A DNA stretch of 64,000 nt from Yoonia sp. G8-12 (GCF_038443675.1 NZ_CP151762.1:2418001-2482000); one strand, 5' to 3'; shown: positions 26,893-36,286, numbered from the stretch's first letter. The notes: generated by a model not told the origin, from the sequence alone. Numbers and translations: made by a program.

Positions 26893-27927
26893 ATGCACCT
26901 GATGAAATCTGCCGCTTTGCTGGCCGTACTTGGCCTGTCCGCAACAACTGCAACCGCCCAAGAGGTGACACTGCGCTTTCAGCACTTTGTCTCACCCGCC
27001 AGCGCGAACCCCACCTATTTTATGCAGCCGTGGGCCGATACTATTGAGGAACAATCAAATGGCCGCATCAAGGTGGAACTCTACCCCTTTATGCAGCTCG
27101 GTGGCTCTGCCCCCAGCCAATATGACCTGATCCGCGATGGCGCGATTGATGGCGGCTGGGTGATCCCCGGCTATCAGCCAAACCGCTTCCCCGAGGCGGA
27201 AGCGATGGAACTGCCCTTCATGACCTCGAAGTCCGGCGAGGAAGCCAGTGCTGCGGCGTGGGAGTTTACCCAAGAATACCTGATGGATGATTTCGCCGAT
27301 GTTCATCTGATCGCAGCGCACATGCATGGCCCCGGCATCGTGCATAAACGCGGCGCATCCGTTGAAACGGTCGAAGATTTCGCAGGTCTGAAACTGCGCG
27401 GCCCGTCGCGCACTGCAACGCTGTTGCTGGAGGAGCTGGGCGCAACACCTATCGGGATGCCCGTACCGCAGTTCCCAGAGGCCCTGTCGCGCGGTGTCGT
27501 TGATGGCGGCGTGATTACGTGGGAGATGTCGCCTTCGCTGAAACTTGACGAGCTGACCGACAGCCATACGGATGTGGCGGGTGATCAGGCGCTCTATAAC
27601 CTCTATTTCATCTGGGCGATGAATAAAGATGTGTATGAAGGCATGCCGGACGATCTGCGCGCAATCCTGGACGCGAACTCCGGCATGATGGCCAGCCGCT
27701 GGGCAGGCCGCGCGCATGATACCGGTGATATCGTCGGGCGCGATGTGATGGCTGCGGATGGTAACGAGATTGCGCAACTGTCAGAGGCCGAGACCGGCCG
27801 GATCAAGGCGTTGGGCGCGGATGTGACCGCCACATGGATCGCCGAGATGGACGCCAAAGGCTACGATGGCGCCGCCCTCGTCGCCAGCGCGCAGGCCGCA
27901 GTTGCCGCGAACCGCTCAGCCGAGTAA
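26893..27927 (+). CDS. TRAP transporter substrate-binding protein (DctP family), no transporter partners nearby
   Basis: This roughly 344-residue periplasmic protein has a signal peptide (MHLMKSAALLAVLGLSATTATA, cleavage before QEV) and the DctP/TAXI-like fold signature: LRFQHFVSP, AWEFTQEYL, LKLRGPSRTATLLLEELGATPIG and PVPQFPEALSRGVVDG. The conserved arginine in KLRGPSR contacts the carboxylate of organic acid ligands. Upstream ATGs at 26875 and 26884 are possible starts; 26893 has AAAAGG at the right distance. The DctQ and DctM membrane subunits are absent around it, so it may serve a transporter elsewhere. Confidence 0.85.
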   Translation: MHLMKSAALLAVLGLSATTATAQEVTLRFQHFVSPASANPTYFMQPWADTIEEQSNGRIKVELYPFMQLGGSAPSQYDLIRDGAIDGGWVIPGYQPNRFPEAEAMELPFMTSKSGEEASAAAWEFTQEYLMDDFADVHLIAAHMHGPGIVHKRGASVETVEDFAGLKLRGPSRTATLLLEELGATPIGMPVPQFPEALSRGVVDGGVITWEMSPSLKLDELTDSHTDVAGDQALYNLYFIWAMNKDVYEGMPDDLRAILDANSGMMASRWAGRAHDTGDIVGRDVMAADGNEIAQLSEAETGRIKALGADVTATWIAEMDAKGYDGAALVASAQAAVAANRSAE

Positions 27928-27938
27928 AGCCAAGGCCC

Positions 27939-27975
27939 GCGCAACCCTTTCGCCACAAATGGCAAAGGGTTGCGC
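27939..27975 (+). terminator. Long hairpin after the TRAP binding protein gene
   Basis: GCGCAACCCTTT pairs perfectly with AAAGGGTTGCGC (12 bp) around a 13-base loop that can itself pair GCC with GGC. It ends the gene; no U-run follows. Confidence 0.6.
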
Positions 27976-28018
27976 GCATATCTGTTGATTACGTTGCGCA
28001 ATACCTGCACCGTCAGCT

Positions 28019-29119
28019 ATGCAAAGATTGAGTTCCACGATCTTGGCTTTGCTACGCATGACCACTGACACGACCTCTGAGCACAGTGCGGCTTCGATAG
28101 AAAGCCATTTTGGTGGACGGTTCCAATGGGTCGTTGCCACCATTGCTATGATTTCTGTGCTCTTGCTGGTGCTCCGGTCAGATGCCGGGTTTGACCCCGT
28201 GCTGGCGGTGGCCTCTGGATACGCACTCGGGATTTCGCTTGTTGTTGCGGCCTGGCTTCTGGCGCAATTCATCTGGCTCAGAGTGCAGCAAAAGCGCCAG
28301 GCAAGCGGCCAAACACCGGATGATCCGATGGTATGGTATCGCGCCTATTTTGCGACGATCCGATGGGGGGACATTCTGGCAGCCCTTATCGCACTGATCG
28401 TCACGGTCTCTTGCTTTACCGTCTTTAAAAGCACGGTCGTCGGTGCAGAGGGCTATGGGTATGATGCGATGTTCATCGCATGGGACCGCGCGCTGTTCGG
28501 GGGACAGGATCCTTGGGTTTTGTCCCATGCGGTGCTGGCAACACCTGCGCTGACCAAGGCGATTGATCTGCTATACCACCCCGCGTTTTTCCCGATGGTT
28601 GTAGGATATACTGTCTGCATCGCGGCCCAAGGTCGGCCCGCGTTGCGCTATACTTATATGGTCTCTTATCTGGCAAGTTTCGTCATCATCGGGATGATCA
28701 TGGCCAGCGCAATGCATTCAGCAGGGCCAATTTATGATGGGGTGCTTTTTGGGGACGGAACCACCTTTGCGCCATTGATCGACCGGCTTGCCGCCCAGAA
28801 TCAGGTTGCTGGTCCATTCAGTGCGGTCTTCGCCCAAGATTATCTTTTGCGCCTGAATGAGCTGGGGGTGTCCGGTCTTGGCAGCGGGATCTCCGCGATG
28901 CCGTCGATGCATATCGTGCTGGCGTTTTTGTGGGTTTTACCCGCGTGGCATCTGAACCGCGCGCTGGGTGCGATCGTCACTGTCTATGCCATAATCATCT
29001 GGATCGGCTCGGTGCACCTTGGCTGGCACTACTTTGTTGACGGGCTTGTCGGCCTCGTTGTGCTTGGTCTGATCTGGTACGCGGCGGGGCGCGCCTTTGG
29101 GCTTTATGGCAAGGCCTAG
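28019..29119 (+). CDS. PAP2-family membrane phosphatase/transferase
   Basis: This protein of up to 366 residues has about six membrane helices and the PAP2 (acid phosphatase/inositolphosphotransferase, Aur1/Ipt1-like) motifs in its C-terminal half: AMPSMHIV (Ser-x2-His, near residue 298) and SVHLGWHYFVDG (His and Asp of the last motif, near residue 330). Such enzymes remove or transfer lipid-linked phosphate groups at the inner membrane. A second possible start is ATG 28058. It converges with the polyprenyl synthase gene with 4 bp overlap. Confidence 0.8.
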   Translation: MQRLSSTILALLRMTTDTTSEHSAASIESHFGGRFQWVVATIAMISVLLLVLRSDAGFDPVLAVASGYALGISLVVAAWLLAQFIWLRVQQKRQASGQTPDDPMVWYRAYFATIRWGDILAALIALIVTVSCFTVFKSTVVGAEGYGYDAMFIAWDRALFGGQDPWVLSHAVLATPALTKAIDLLYHPAFFPMVVGYTVCIAAQGRPALRYTYMVSYLASFVIIGMIMASAMHSAGPIYDGVLFGDGTTFAPLIDRLAAQNQVAGPFSAVFAQDYLLRLNELGVSGLGSGISAMPSMHIVLAFLWVLPAWHLNRALGAIVTVYAIIIWIGSVHLGWHYFVDGLVGLVVLGLIWYAAGRAFGLYGKA

Positions 29120-30114
29120 GTGATCCGCGCGACGACGTAATCCGCCAGATCGACCAGCATCTTTTTCAGCGGATGGTCCGGCACAGCATCGAGAGCTATT
29201 TTCGCCTTGTCGGCCCATGCCAGCGCGTCTTGTCGCGTAGCCTCCATCGTGCCGTGCTTTGCAAGCAGAGCAATTGCCTGATCAAGGTCGCCCTCTTCCT
29301 GCCTGCCCTTCCCGATCGTGCGTTCCCAGAAAGCGCGTTCGTCCGCATCGGCAGCGGCAATGGCCCGAATCACGGGCAGGGTCAGTTTGCGTTCACGGAA
29401 ATCGTCGCCCACGTTTTTACCGGTGGCTTTGGTCCCGCCATAGTCCAGAAGATCATCGACAATCTGGAACGAAATCCCCAACGCATCGCCATAGTCAAAA
29501 AGCGCCTGTTTGGTTGCCGTGTTCTGACCCGCAATCTCACCGCCCACTTCCATCGCGGCAGAGAAAAGTGCGGCGGTTTTACCGCGCACCACTTGCAGAT
29601 AAATTTCTTCAGTCGTGGCCAGATCGCTGGCTGCGGTCAGTTGCAGTACCTCGCCTTCGGCAATCGTGGCTGACGCGTTGGCCAGAATATCCAGCACGCG
29701 CAGTGATCCTGTTTCCACCATCAACTGAAACGAGCGCGCAAAGAGGTAGTCACCGACAAGCACGCTTGAGGTGTTGTCCCACAAAAGGTTCGCCGTAGGC
29801 CTGCCCCGACGCTGGCTGCTTTCGTCGACGACATCATCATGCAGCAACGTGGCGGTATGAATAAACTCAACCGTCGCAGCGAGGTGAATGTGATAAGGTC
29901 CTTCATATCCACACATCCGCGCGGCTGCGAGCGTCAGCATGGGACGCAAACGCTTGCCGCCGGCCTCAACCAGATGCGCGGTCACTTCTGGAATGCGCGG
30001 GGCATGTTCCGAGGCCATCCGTTCGCGGATGAGGGCGTTCACCGCAGTCAGATCATCGGCAAGCGCCTCGGCAAGCTGTTCGTGCGGTTTGGTGGCAGCG
30101 GCATCAAGGCTCAT
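29116..30114 (-). CDS. Long-chain polyprenyl diphosphate synthase
   Basis: This 332-residue enzyme extends isoprenoid diphosphates, in this group most likely making the decaprenyl side chain of ubiquinone. The two aspartate-rich motifs are LLHDDVVDESSQRRG (about residues 85-99) and FQIVDDLLDYGG (about 207-218), with the family segment GGKRLRPMLTL before them. The chain length cannot be settled from sequence, so no ispB/ddsA symbol is given. The ATG at 30114 (MSLDAAATKPHEQL) was preferred to an upstream ATG. Confidence 0.92.
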   Translation of the reverse strand: MSLDAAATKPHEQLAEALADDLTAVNALIRERMASEHAPRIPEVTAHLVEAGGKRLRPMLTLAAARMCGYEGPYHIHLAATVEFIHTATLLHDDVVDESSQRRGRPTANLLWDNTSSVLVGDYLFARSFQLMVETGSLRVLDILANASATIAEGEVLQLTAASDLATTEEIYLQVVRGKTAALFSAAMEVGGEIAGQNTATKQALFDYGDALGISFQIVDDLLDYGGTKATGKNVGDDFRERKLTLPVIRAIAAADADERAFWERTIGKGRQEEGDLDQAIALLAKHGTMEATRQDALAWADKAKIALDAVPDHPLKKMLVDLADYVVARIT

Positions 30115-30170
30115 GGCAGTTTCCGTCTTGTGAATAGACAACGGTTGCACCGCGCCTTAGGTCTTTGGTT

Positions 30171-30389
30171 ATGAAAGAGCTTTTACGCACCAATGACCCA
30201 ACGGTCATCGCCTTTGCAACCGCCCTTCTGGACAGCGAGGGTATAGACTGGTTCACCTTCGACGTAAATATGAGCGTCCTCGAAGGCAGCATAGGCATTA
30301 TGCCGCGCCGCTTGATGGTGCTGGACCGCGATTTGTTCATGGCCGAAGCCGTTATGAGGGACGGAGAGATTGACCTTGGACGCGACTGA
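30171..30389 (+). CDS. DUF2007-family small protein
   Basis: This 72-residue protein starts MKELLRTNDPTVIAFATALL and has the DUF2007 pattern (a small ferredoxin-like 'putative signal transducing protein' domain), including EGIDWFTFDVNMSV. Function is unknown. The downstream methyltransferase gene overlaps its end, a common pairing in Rhodobacteraceae as far as I recall. It is divergent from the polyprenyl synthase gene. Confidence 0.75.
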   Translation: MKELLRTNDPTVIAFATALLDSEGIDWFTFDVNMSVLEGSIGIMPRRLMVLDRDLFMAEAVMRDGEIDLGRD

Positions 30390-31137
30390 GGACCTCACAC
30401 ACGACGACTTCTTGGGCGGGAAAATAGCGATCTGGCAGCCCCGGCGCGGATATCGTGCGGGAGTGGATCCGGTGCTTTTGGCAGCGTCGGTTCCGGCGAA
30501 AGCGGGACAGTCGGTTTTGGAACTTGGCTGCGGTGTGGGAACTGCGTCGCTTTGCCTCGCGGCCCGTGTGCCTGATCTGCAGGTCACTGGCGTCGAGATG
30601 CAGCAGGCGTATGCCATCCTTGCAAAGCGTAACGCGCAAGAAAACACCCTCCCGCTCACGGTGGTCATCGCAGATTTGTGCGCTTTGCCCGCCCCAGTGC
30701 GGCAAGAGCGGTTTGATCATGTCATCATGAACCCGCCCTATTTTGATCGCTCCGAGGGCACAGCATCGGATGATATAGGCAAAGATGTTGCCTTTGCGGG
30801 TGAAACACCGTTGCGGACCTGGCTTGATATTGGCGCAAGACGTGTTGGACCGCGGGGGTATCTGACGCTGATCCAGAGGATGGAACGTCTACCAGAGGTT
30901 CTGGATGCGCTTGCAGGGCGGTTAGGGGCTGTCATTGTGCGACCCATTGCAGGGCGCGCGGGACGTGCGCCAGAGCTTTTTCTGCTGCAGGCGCGGCAGG
31001 AAGGAAAAACACCTTTTCGCATGGCCCCCACGCTGGTCATGCACAGCGGCGAGACCCATATCGGCGATCAGGAAAGCTATACACCAGAGGTAACGCGCGT
31101 TTTGCGAAGTGGCGCAGATTTACACATCTGGCATTAA
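30376..31137 (+). CDS. N6-adenine methyltransferase, TrmN6/YfiC-like
   Basis: This 253-residue SAM enzyme shows motif I LELGCGVGTASLCLA (about residues 48-62) and the NPPY catalytic motif (MNPPYFDR, about 118-125) of N6-adenine methyltransferases, and resembles tRNA1(Val) A37 methyltransferase. The start is TTG; 30376 fits the GGAG at 30363 better than TTG 30370, but both are possible. It overlaps the DUF2007 gene by 14 bp. Confidence 0.85.
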   Translation: MDATEDLTHDDFLGGKIAIWQPRRGYRAGVDPVLLAASVPAKAGQSVLELGCGVGTASLCLAARVPDLQVTGVEMQQAYAILAKRNAQENTLPLTVVIADLCALPAPVRQERFDHVIMNPPYFDRSEGTASDDIGKDVAFAGETPLRTWLDIGARRVGPRGYLTLIQRMERLPEVLDALAGRLGAVIVRPIAGRAGRAPELFLLQARQEGKTPFRMAPTLVMHSGETHIGDQESYTPEVTRVLRSGADLHIWH

Positions 31138-31253
31138 CGAATTCGCAACACACAACTGCCACGGTCAAAACACGCCGAATTTCTGCCATGCAGCGTGACA
31201 GATGAAGTGGAATGTGCTGCAATCAGAATACACAAACCAAGAGGAGATCGATA

Positions 31254-31421
31254 ATGAGCTTGAGTTCGCATGTACAGGAACTGAAGAAGAAGCACCAAAA
31301 CCTCTCGGAGCATGTCGAATTGATGCAGCGGAGCCCTGCTGCCGACGACATCGAAATTGCAAAACTCAAGAAGCAGAAGCTAATGCTCAAAGAAGAGATA
31401 ACACGCTTGAGCACCCATTAG
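31254..31421 (+). CDS. YdcH-like (DUF465) small coiled-coil protein
   Basis: This 55-residue peptide reads MSLSSHVQELKKKHQNLSEH and ends KKQKLMLKEEITRLSTH, the DUF465 pattern of a short two-helix protein. AGGAG lies 6 bases before the ATG. Function is unknown; such peptides are widespread in Alphaproteobacteria. Confidence 0.8.
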   Translation: MSLSSHVQELKKKHQNLSEHVELMQRSPAADDIEIAKLKKQKLMLKEEITRLSTH

Positions 31422-31463
31422 CCTGACAGAAATCGCCCTGACAGCAGGTGATATCATCCGCTG

Positions 31464-32405
31464 TCAGAGCAGATCGCTCGCCTTGACCATGCGCCGCCCT
31501 TCGGCAAAGCGTTGAGAAGTTTGGATTTCCTCCAGAACCCACTCTTCGAAGGCCGCGATATGTGGGCGTTTTTCATTGCCGACCGGGCAAATAAAACGGA
31601 ATTGGGCCTCGGAAATCAGTCCGACCTCGAACGGCGCGATAAGGCGCCCTGTTTCTAATGCGCGTGTCGCCAGTGAAACCCGCCCCAATACCACCCCTGC
31701 CCCCGCCATGGCCGCATCTATAGCGTGGTCAGCCTGCGAAAAGCGCGGCCCGTGCGCGGTATCGGCAACTATCCCGGCAGCTTTGCACCATGCCTCCCAT
31801 CCGGTCGGAAATTTAAAGAAACCGATTGAATCGTCATGAATAAGTGTGGCTTTCGACAGTTTTTCGGGTGTGTCGAATTCTTCCGCCATGTCAGGCGTCA
31901 TCATTGGCGTCATCCACTCATCAATCAGCGGGCGGGAATAGACATCTTTGTCATGACCCAGACCAAAGCGGATCGCGACATCGACCTCGTCGCGGTCAAA
32001 ATCAATGATCCGCAGGGTGGCGAGGAACCGCAGCTCGATTTCTTTGTGCGCCTGCGCGAAATCATACATGCGCGGCGCCAACCATTTCGAGGTGAACGCA
32101 GGGCCAGCGGTCACTGTCAGCACGCCGCTATCAGTTAATCTTTTTGTACTGCGCCAGGCAGCAGACAGTGCTGCAAAAGCATCCGTTGCACCAGGTGCAA
32201 GGCAGCGTCCCGCCTGTGTCAACTCAACCGCGCGATTCAAGCGGCGAAAGACAGGCTGGCCTAAATCTGCTTCCAAGGCCCTAATTTGATAGGATAATGC
32301 CGCAGGTGTGACGTTCAACTCTGCCGCCGCGCGCTGAAATGACATATGGCGCGCCGCAGCCTCGAAGGCGCGGAGCGCGGTGAGAGGGGGTAATCTATCT
32401 GACAT
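31464..32405 (-). CDS. LysR-family regulator, GcvA-like
   Basis: This 313-residue regulator has the GcvA-type N-terminus LPPLTALRAFEAAARHMSFQ, a helix-turn-helix (AAAELNVTPAALSYQIRALE) and a C-terminal effector domain with VTAGPAFTSKWLAPRMYDF. Members control amino acid, beta-lactamase or other operons. It is divergent from the 36-residue peptide gene at 32515, 109 bp apart, so it may regulate that gene. Confidence 0.9.
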   Translation of the reverse strand: MSDRLPPLTALRAFEAAARHMSFQRAAAELNVTPAALSYQIRALEADLGQPVFRRLNRAVELTQAGRCLAPGATDAFAALSAAWRSTKRLTDSGVLTVTAGPAFTSKWLAPRMYDFAQAHKEIELRFLATLRIIDFDRDEVDVAIRFGLGHDKDVYSRPLIDEWMTPMMTPDMAEEFDTPEKLSKATLIHDDSIGFFKFPTGWEAWCKAAGIVADTAHGPRFSQADHAIDAAMAGAGVVLGRVSLATRALETGRLIAPFEVGLISEAQFRFICPVGNEKRPHIAAFEEWVLEEIQTSQRFAEGRRMVKASDLL

Positions 32406-32514
32406 AGCTCAATTCAATATAGCTTAACTGAAGCCATAGAAAGTCTCGTTTGTCACAGAACATCTACGGGGCCATGTTGGGGACACAAATACACACCTCC
32501 AAAGGACCAAGCCC

Positions 32515-32625
32515 ATGTACGAGATGACAACAAGCCCACATATCCAAGAAGCGTTTCAGCGCGGACACGAAGAGCGTGGAGCGGCACTGCGCGCTGCGAT
32601 TCGTTGGCTCACCCGTCGCAGCTAA
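32515..32625 (+). CDS. 36-residue conserved small protein
   Basis: The sequence reads MYEMTTSPHIQEAFQRGHEE and ends RAAIRWLTRRS, with a strong site (AAAGGACC) before the ATG and a proper terminator after it. The basic amphipathic C-terminus recalls small DUF1127-like peptides; similar very short proteins (I believe named RSP_7527 family) occur in Rhodobacteraceae. It is too short for usual gene callers. Confidence 0.65.
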   Translation: MYEMTTSPHIQEAFQRGHEERGAALRAAIRWLTRRS

Positions 32626-32630
32626 CAAAA

Positions 32631-32664
32631 AAGGCCACGCCTGACAGGCGCGGCCTTATTTTTT
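32631..32664. terminator. Bidirectional terminator between the 36-residue gene and phaB
   Basis: AAGGCC-A-CGCCT and AGGCG-C-GGCCTT form a nearly perfect stem with loop GAC, flanked by TTATTTTTT on one side and AAAAAA on the other. It can end both converging transcripts. Confidence 0.85.
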
Positions 32665-32678
32665 CAGGGTCGTTTGGC

Positions 32679-33404
32679 CTAGACCATGTACTGACCACCG
32701 TTTGCCGATAGCGTGGATCCAGTCACGAAACCTGCATCATCAGAAACAAGGAAACAGACAGCGCGCGCGATCTCTGAGGCTTCGCCGAGGCGGCCAACAG
32801 GGATCTGTGGCAGAATGACTTCGTTCATGACCTTTTCGGGGATCGTGCTCATCATTTCGGTGTTGATATAACCGGGGGCCACAATGTTCACAGTAATACC
32901 GGCCCGTGCACCCTCTTGTGCCAGCGACTTGGTAAAGCCGATATCGCCCGCTTTGGTCGCCGCGTAGTTTGCCTGCGCAAACTGACCTTTTTGACCGTTG
33001 ATCGAAGAGATCGTGACGATGCGGCCGAACTTGCGCTCACGCATCCCGCCCCAGACGTTGTGTGTCATGTTGAACACGCCATTGAGGTTGGTGTCGATGC
33101 ATTCGTGCCACTGCTGTGGGGTCATCTTGTGGAACGGCGCGTCGCGGGTGATGCCCGCGTTGTTCACCAGAATTTCCACCGGCCCAAGGTCCGCTTCGAT
33201 CTGGGCGACGCCAGCCCGACAAGCCTCGTAGTTTGCAACATCCCATTTGTAGGTCTTGATGCCGGTCTCAGCGGTAAAGGCTGCGGCCTTCTCATCGTTA
33301 CCTGCATAGGTCGCGGCGACCTTATAGCCTGCATCTTTCAATGCTGTCGAAATAGCTGCGCCAATACCGCGCGAGCCGCCAGTTACAATTGCAACACGGG
33401 ACAT
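32679..33404 (-). CDS. phaB: Acetoacetyl-CoA reductase
   Basis: This 241-residue SDR enzyme reduces acetoacetyl-CoA to (R)-3-hydroxybutyryl-CoA with NADPH for polyhydroxybutyrate. The cofactor motif is TGGSRGIGAAIS (residues 8-19), the NNAG motif is VNNAGITRDAPFHKM, and the catalytic Ser and YxxxK lie in SSINGQKGQ and NYAATKAG. The ATG follows a strong GGAGGAGAG site. It lies 80 bp downstream of phaA. Confidence 0.95.
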   Translation of the reverse strand: MSRVAIVTGGSRGIGAAISTALKDAGYKVAATYAGNDEKAAAFTAETGIKTYKWDVANYEACRAGVAQIEADLGPVEILVNNAGITRDAPFHKMTPQQWHECIDTNLNGVFNMTHNVWGGMRERKFGRIVTISSINGQKGQFAQANYAATKAGDIGFTKSLAQEGARAGITVNIVAPGYINTEMMSTIPEKVMNEVILPQIPVGRLGEASEIARAVCFLVSDDAGFVTGSTLSANGGQYMV

Positions 33405-33484
33405 AGATCTCTCCTCCAGGGAATTTCCTTACGTAATCTTGTTATCGTTGCGCCGCAGTAGGCGCAACAATATTTCATGAAAAA

Positions 33485-34660
33485 TTACGGACGCTCAACG
33501 CACAACGCAACGCCCATGCCACCGCCGATACACAGTGTGGCCAGACCTTTTTTCGCACCACGGCGCTTCATCTCGAAAAGCAGCGTATTCAAAACGCGGC
33601 AGCCAGAGGCGCCAATCGGGTGGCCGATTGCGATGGCCCCGCCATTGACGTTCACGATCGCCGGATCCCAGCCCATCTCTTTGTTGACGGCGCAGGCCTG
33701 TGCCGCGAAGGCTTCGTTCGCTTCAACAAGGTCCAGATCATCAACGCTCCAACCGGCCTTCGCCAGCGCTTTTTGCGATGCAAAGATCGGACCAACACCC
33801 ATGATGGACGGGTCAAGCCCCGCTGTGGCATAAGATGCAATGCGCGCCAGTGGTTCGATACCGCGCTTTTCGGCCTCATCTGCGGACATCAGCAATGCCG
33901 CCGCAGCACCATCGTTCAGACCCGACGCGTTTGCCGCAGTGACAGATCCGTCCTTTGTGAATGCCGGACGTAGTTTTTGCATGGCTTCGATAGTTGCGCC
34001 GTGGCGGATGTATTCGTCTTTGTCGACGATGATATCGCCTTTGCGTGTTTTCACAGTGAACGCTGCGATCTCATCATCAAAGCGACCCGCGTTTTGCGCA
34101 GCTTCCGCCTTGTTCTGCGACGCAACAGCGAATTCATCCTGCATGTCACGTGTAATCTGATATTTCTCAGCGACGTTTTCAGCGGTTTGACCCATGTGGT
34201 AGTTGTTGAACGCATCCCACAGACCATCACGGATCATGGTGTCGATAAACTTCATGTCGCCCATTTTCTGACCCGCGCGCAGGTTTGCGGCATGCGCGGA
34301 GAGAGACATGTTTTCTTGCCCGCCTGCGGCGATGATCGACGCATCACCCAACTGGATGTGCTGTGCGCCAAGCGCCACAGCGCGAAGACCCGACCCGCAA
34401 ACCTGATTAATGCCCCACGCAGCAGATTCTTTTGGGAAGCCCGCATTGATATGCGCCTGACGCGCTGGGTTTTGCCCTTGGGCCGCTGTCAGGACCTGAC
34501 CTAGGATCGTTTCGCTGACTTCAGATTTGTCGATGCCGGCGCGTGCAACGACAGCTTCCAGAACGGCGGCGCCCAGATCATGCGCAGGGGTGTTGACGAA
34601 TGATCCGCCAAAACTGCCGACGGCGGTGCGGGCTGCGGATGCGATAACGACGTTGGTCAT
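33485..34660 (-). CDS. phaA: Acetyl-CoA acetyltransferase (beta-ketothiolase)
   Basis: This 391-residue thiolase condenses two acetyl-CoA to acetoacetyl-CoA, the first step of PHB synthesis. It has the active-site cysteine in NQVCGSGLRAVALG (near residue 89), the NGGAIAIGHPIGASG block and the final CIGGGMGVALCVE with the second catalytic cysteine. It is upstream of phaB in the usual phaAB order. phaC is not in the window. Confidence 0.96.
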   Translation of the reverse strand: MTNVVIASAARTAVGSFGGSFVNTPAHDLGAAVLEAVVARAGIDKSEVSETILGQVLTAAQGQNPARQAHINAGFPKESAAWGINQVCGSGLRAVALGAQHIQLGDASIIAAGGQENMSLSAHAANLRAGQKMGDMKFIDTMIRDGLWDAFNNYHMGQTAENVAEKYQITRDMQDEFAVASQNKAEAAQNAGRFDDEIAAFTVKTRKGDIIVDKDEYIRHGATIEAMQKLRPAFTKDGSVTAANASGLNDGAAAALLMSADEAEKRGIEPLARIASYATAGLDPSIMGVGPIFASQKALAKAGWSVDDLDLVEANEAFAAQACAVNKEMGWDPAIVNVNGGAIAIGHPIGASGCRVLNTLLFEMKRRGAKKGLATLCIGGGMGVALCVERP

Positions 34661-34808
34661 AGATGGTTCCCTTCAGGTTTTTCTGGCTAAGAAGGTGCCA
34701 CTTACATCTGACCGGTGCAAGCCAAACCCCTTAACCTATTGATCCTTTGGGTATGCGCAATTCTGCCGGAAAGCAAATCAAAGCATCCATGGGCGCGGCG
34801 CATTCATG

Positions 34809-35614
34809 CTAAAGCGTGAGTTTCGGCACACCAAAATGATAGCCCTGCAAACAATCGACACCGAGTTCTTTCAGAAATGCGGCCTCTGAAGCCGTTTCCA
34901 CGCCGTCTGCGACCGCAAACATTTCAAACTGATGCGCAACAGTGATCAGCGCCTCAGCCAGAACCTGATTGTCCGGATCATGGTCTATGCCACGGATAAA
35001 GCTTTTGTCGATTTTGACGAGATCGAAGAAAAAGACTTCAGATGCCGAAATGCGATAAGGCCTGCACCAAATCCATCCAGCGCAAAGCCAACGCCCTTTG
35101 GTTGCATTTCGCTCATAAGTCGGATGACATTTTCATGCAGCATCATGGCCGAGGTTTCGCTGATCTCGAAAATCAAACGGTCCCCGAGATTGTTGCGATC
35201 CAGAAGCCCCCGATCCAGAATGCGCCGCCATTCGCCATCACCGATTGATCGCGCCGAAAGATTGACGGACAGGCGCAGGTTAGGGTTTTCGCGCAGTTTG
35301 CGGAGCGCCAATTCCAGAGACAGGCAATCAATCTGGCGGCCCAGATCCGTATCTTCCACCTGCGGCATAAAGTGCGCCGCAGGAAGGACGCGCCCATTTT
35401 CATCAGACAAACGTATCAGCCCTTCGTAGAACGCCACCAAATGTTGGGTGTCCGATGTGACAACAGGCTGGAACGCCAATTGCCCACGGCCCGCCGCCAG
35501 CGCATCGCGCACCAAACGCAGGACATCCGCATCGCGACTTGCCATCGCGTATTCAAAGGGATCATCCAGCTCTTGCGGGTCAACTTGCGCAAGGCTGAGC
35601 GTGGTGTTTTGCAT
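34809..35614 (-). pseudogene. EAL-domain protein, frameshifted; likely non-catalytic
   Basis: Joined frames give a 268-residue single-domain EAL protein. The frame fails at the A-run 35029-35033; with six As it reads HLKSFFFDLVKIDKSFIRGI and continues through ADGVETASEAAFLKELG to the stop at 34809. EAL proteins hydrolyse cyclic di-GMP, but here the signature is EGLIRL instead of EALxR and the metal loop is LDGFGAG instead of DDFGxG. It may therefore only bind c-di-GMP or act as an adaptor, which is inference. It lies upstream of phaA with 148 bp between them. Confidence 0.85.
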
Positions 35615-35683
35615 CTATGCGCTCCATACTAGCCGCATCCAAGATGCCTCAGCACGGGCTAACAACCTCTTAAGGACAATCAA

Positions 35684-36286
35684 ATGAGTGAGCGATGCGG
35701 CTGGGCCGGGCCAGAGCAGATCTATATCGACTATCACGACACCGAATGGGGTGTGCCCGAGTATGACAGCCGCACCCTGTGGGAAAAGCTGATCCTTGAT
35801 GGTTTTCAGGCTGGCCTGTCATGGATCACGATCCTTAAGAAGCGCGAAAATTTCCGTGAAGCGTTCGAAGGCTTCGACCCCAATATGATCGCCGAATGGA
35901 CCGAGGCTGATGTTGCGCGTTTGCTGGCCAACGCAGGCATCATCCGTCATCGCGGTAAAATCGAAGCGACCATTGGCAACGCTCGCTCATGGCAAGAGAT
36001 TGAGGCCCGTGAGGGCTTTGACCGCTTTTTATGGAAGTATGTTGATGGCGTGCCCCAACAAACCACACATGCAGACCGCGCGCTTATCCCGACGCAGTCA
36101 CCGCTGACTGCACAGATATCAAAGGACCTAAAGAAAGCAGGCTTCCGCTTTTGCGGCCCGACGATTGTTTATGCTTTCATGGAGGCGACGGGGCTGATCA
36201 ACAACCACCTGACCACCTGCCCGCGCCATGCCCCTTGTGCGGCTTTGGCGCGTGATCCGGCGGCGGTCTGGCCTACCAGCGCTTAA
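35684..36286 (+). CDS. tag: DNA-3-methyladenine glycosylase I
   Basis: This 200-residue base excision repair enzyme removes 3-methyladenine from DNA. It shows CGWAGPEQIYIDYHDTEWG at the start, with the zinc-type Cys and His of the Tag family, LILDGFQAGLSW, and the C-terminal NNHLTTCPRHAPC that completes the zinc site. Its end overlaps moaE on the other strand by 14 bp. Confidence 0.94.
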   Translation: MSERCGWAGPEQIYIDYHDTEWGVPEYDSRTLWEKLILDGFQAGLSWITILKKRENFREAFEGFDPNMIAEWTEADVARLLANAGIIRHRGKIEATIGNARSWQEIEAREGFDRFLWKYVDGVPQQTTHADRALIPTQSPLTAQISKDLKKAGFRFCGPTIVYAFMEATGLINNHLTTCPRHAPCAALARDPAAVWPTSA

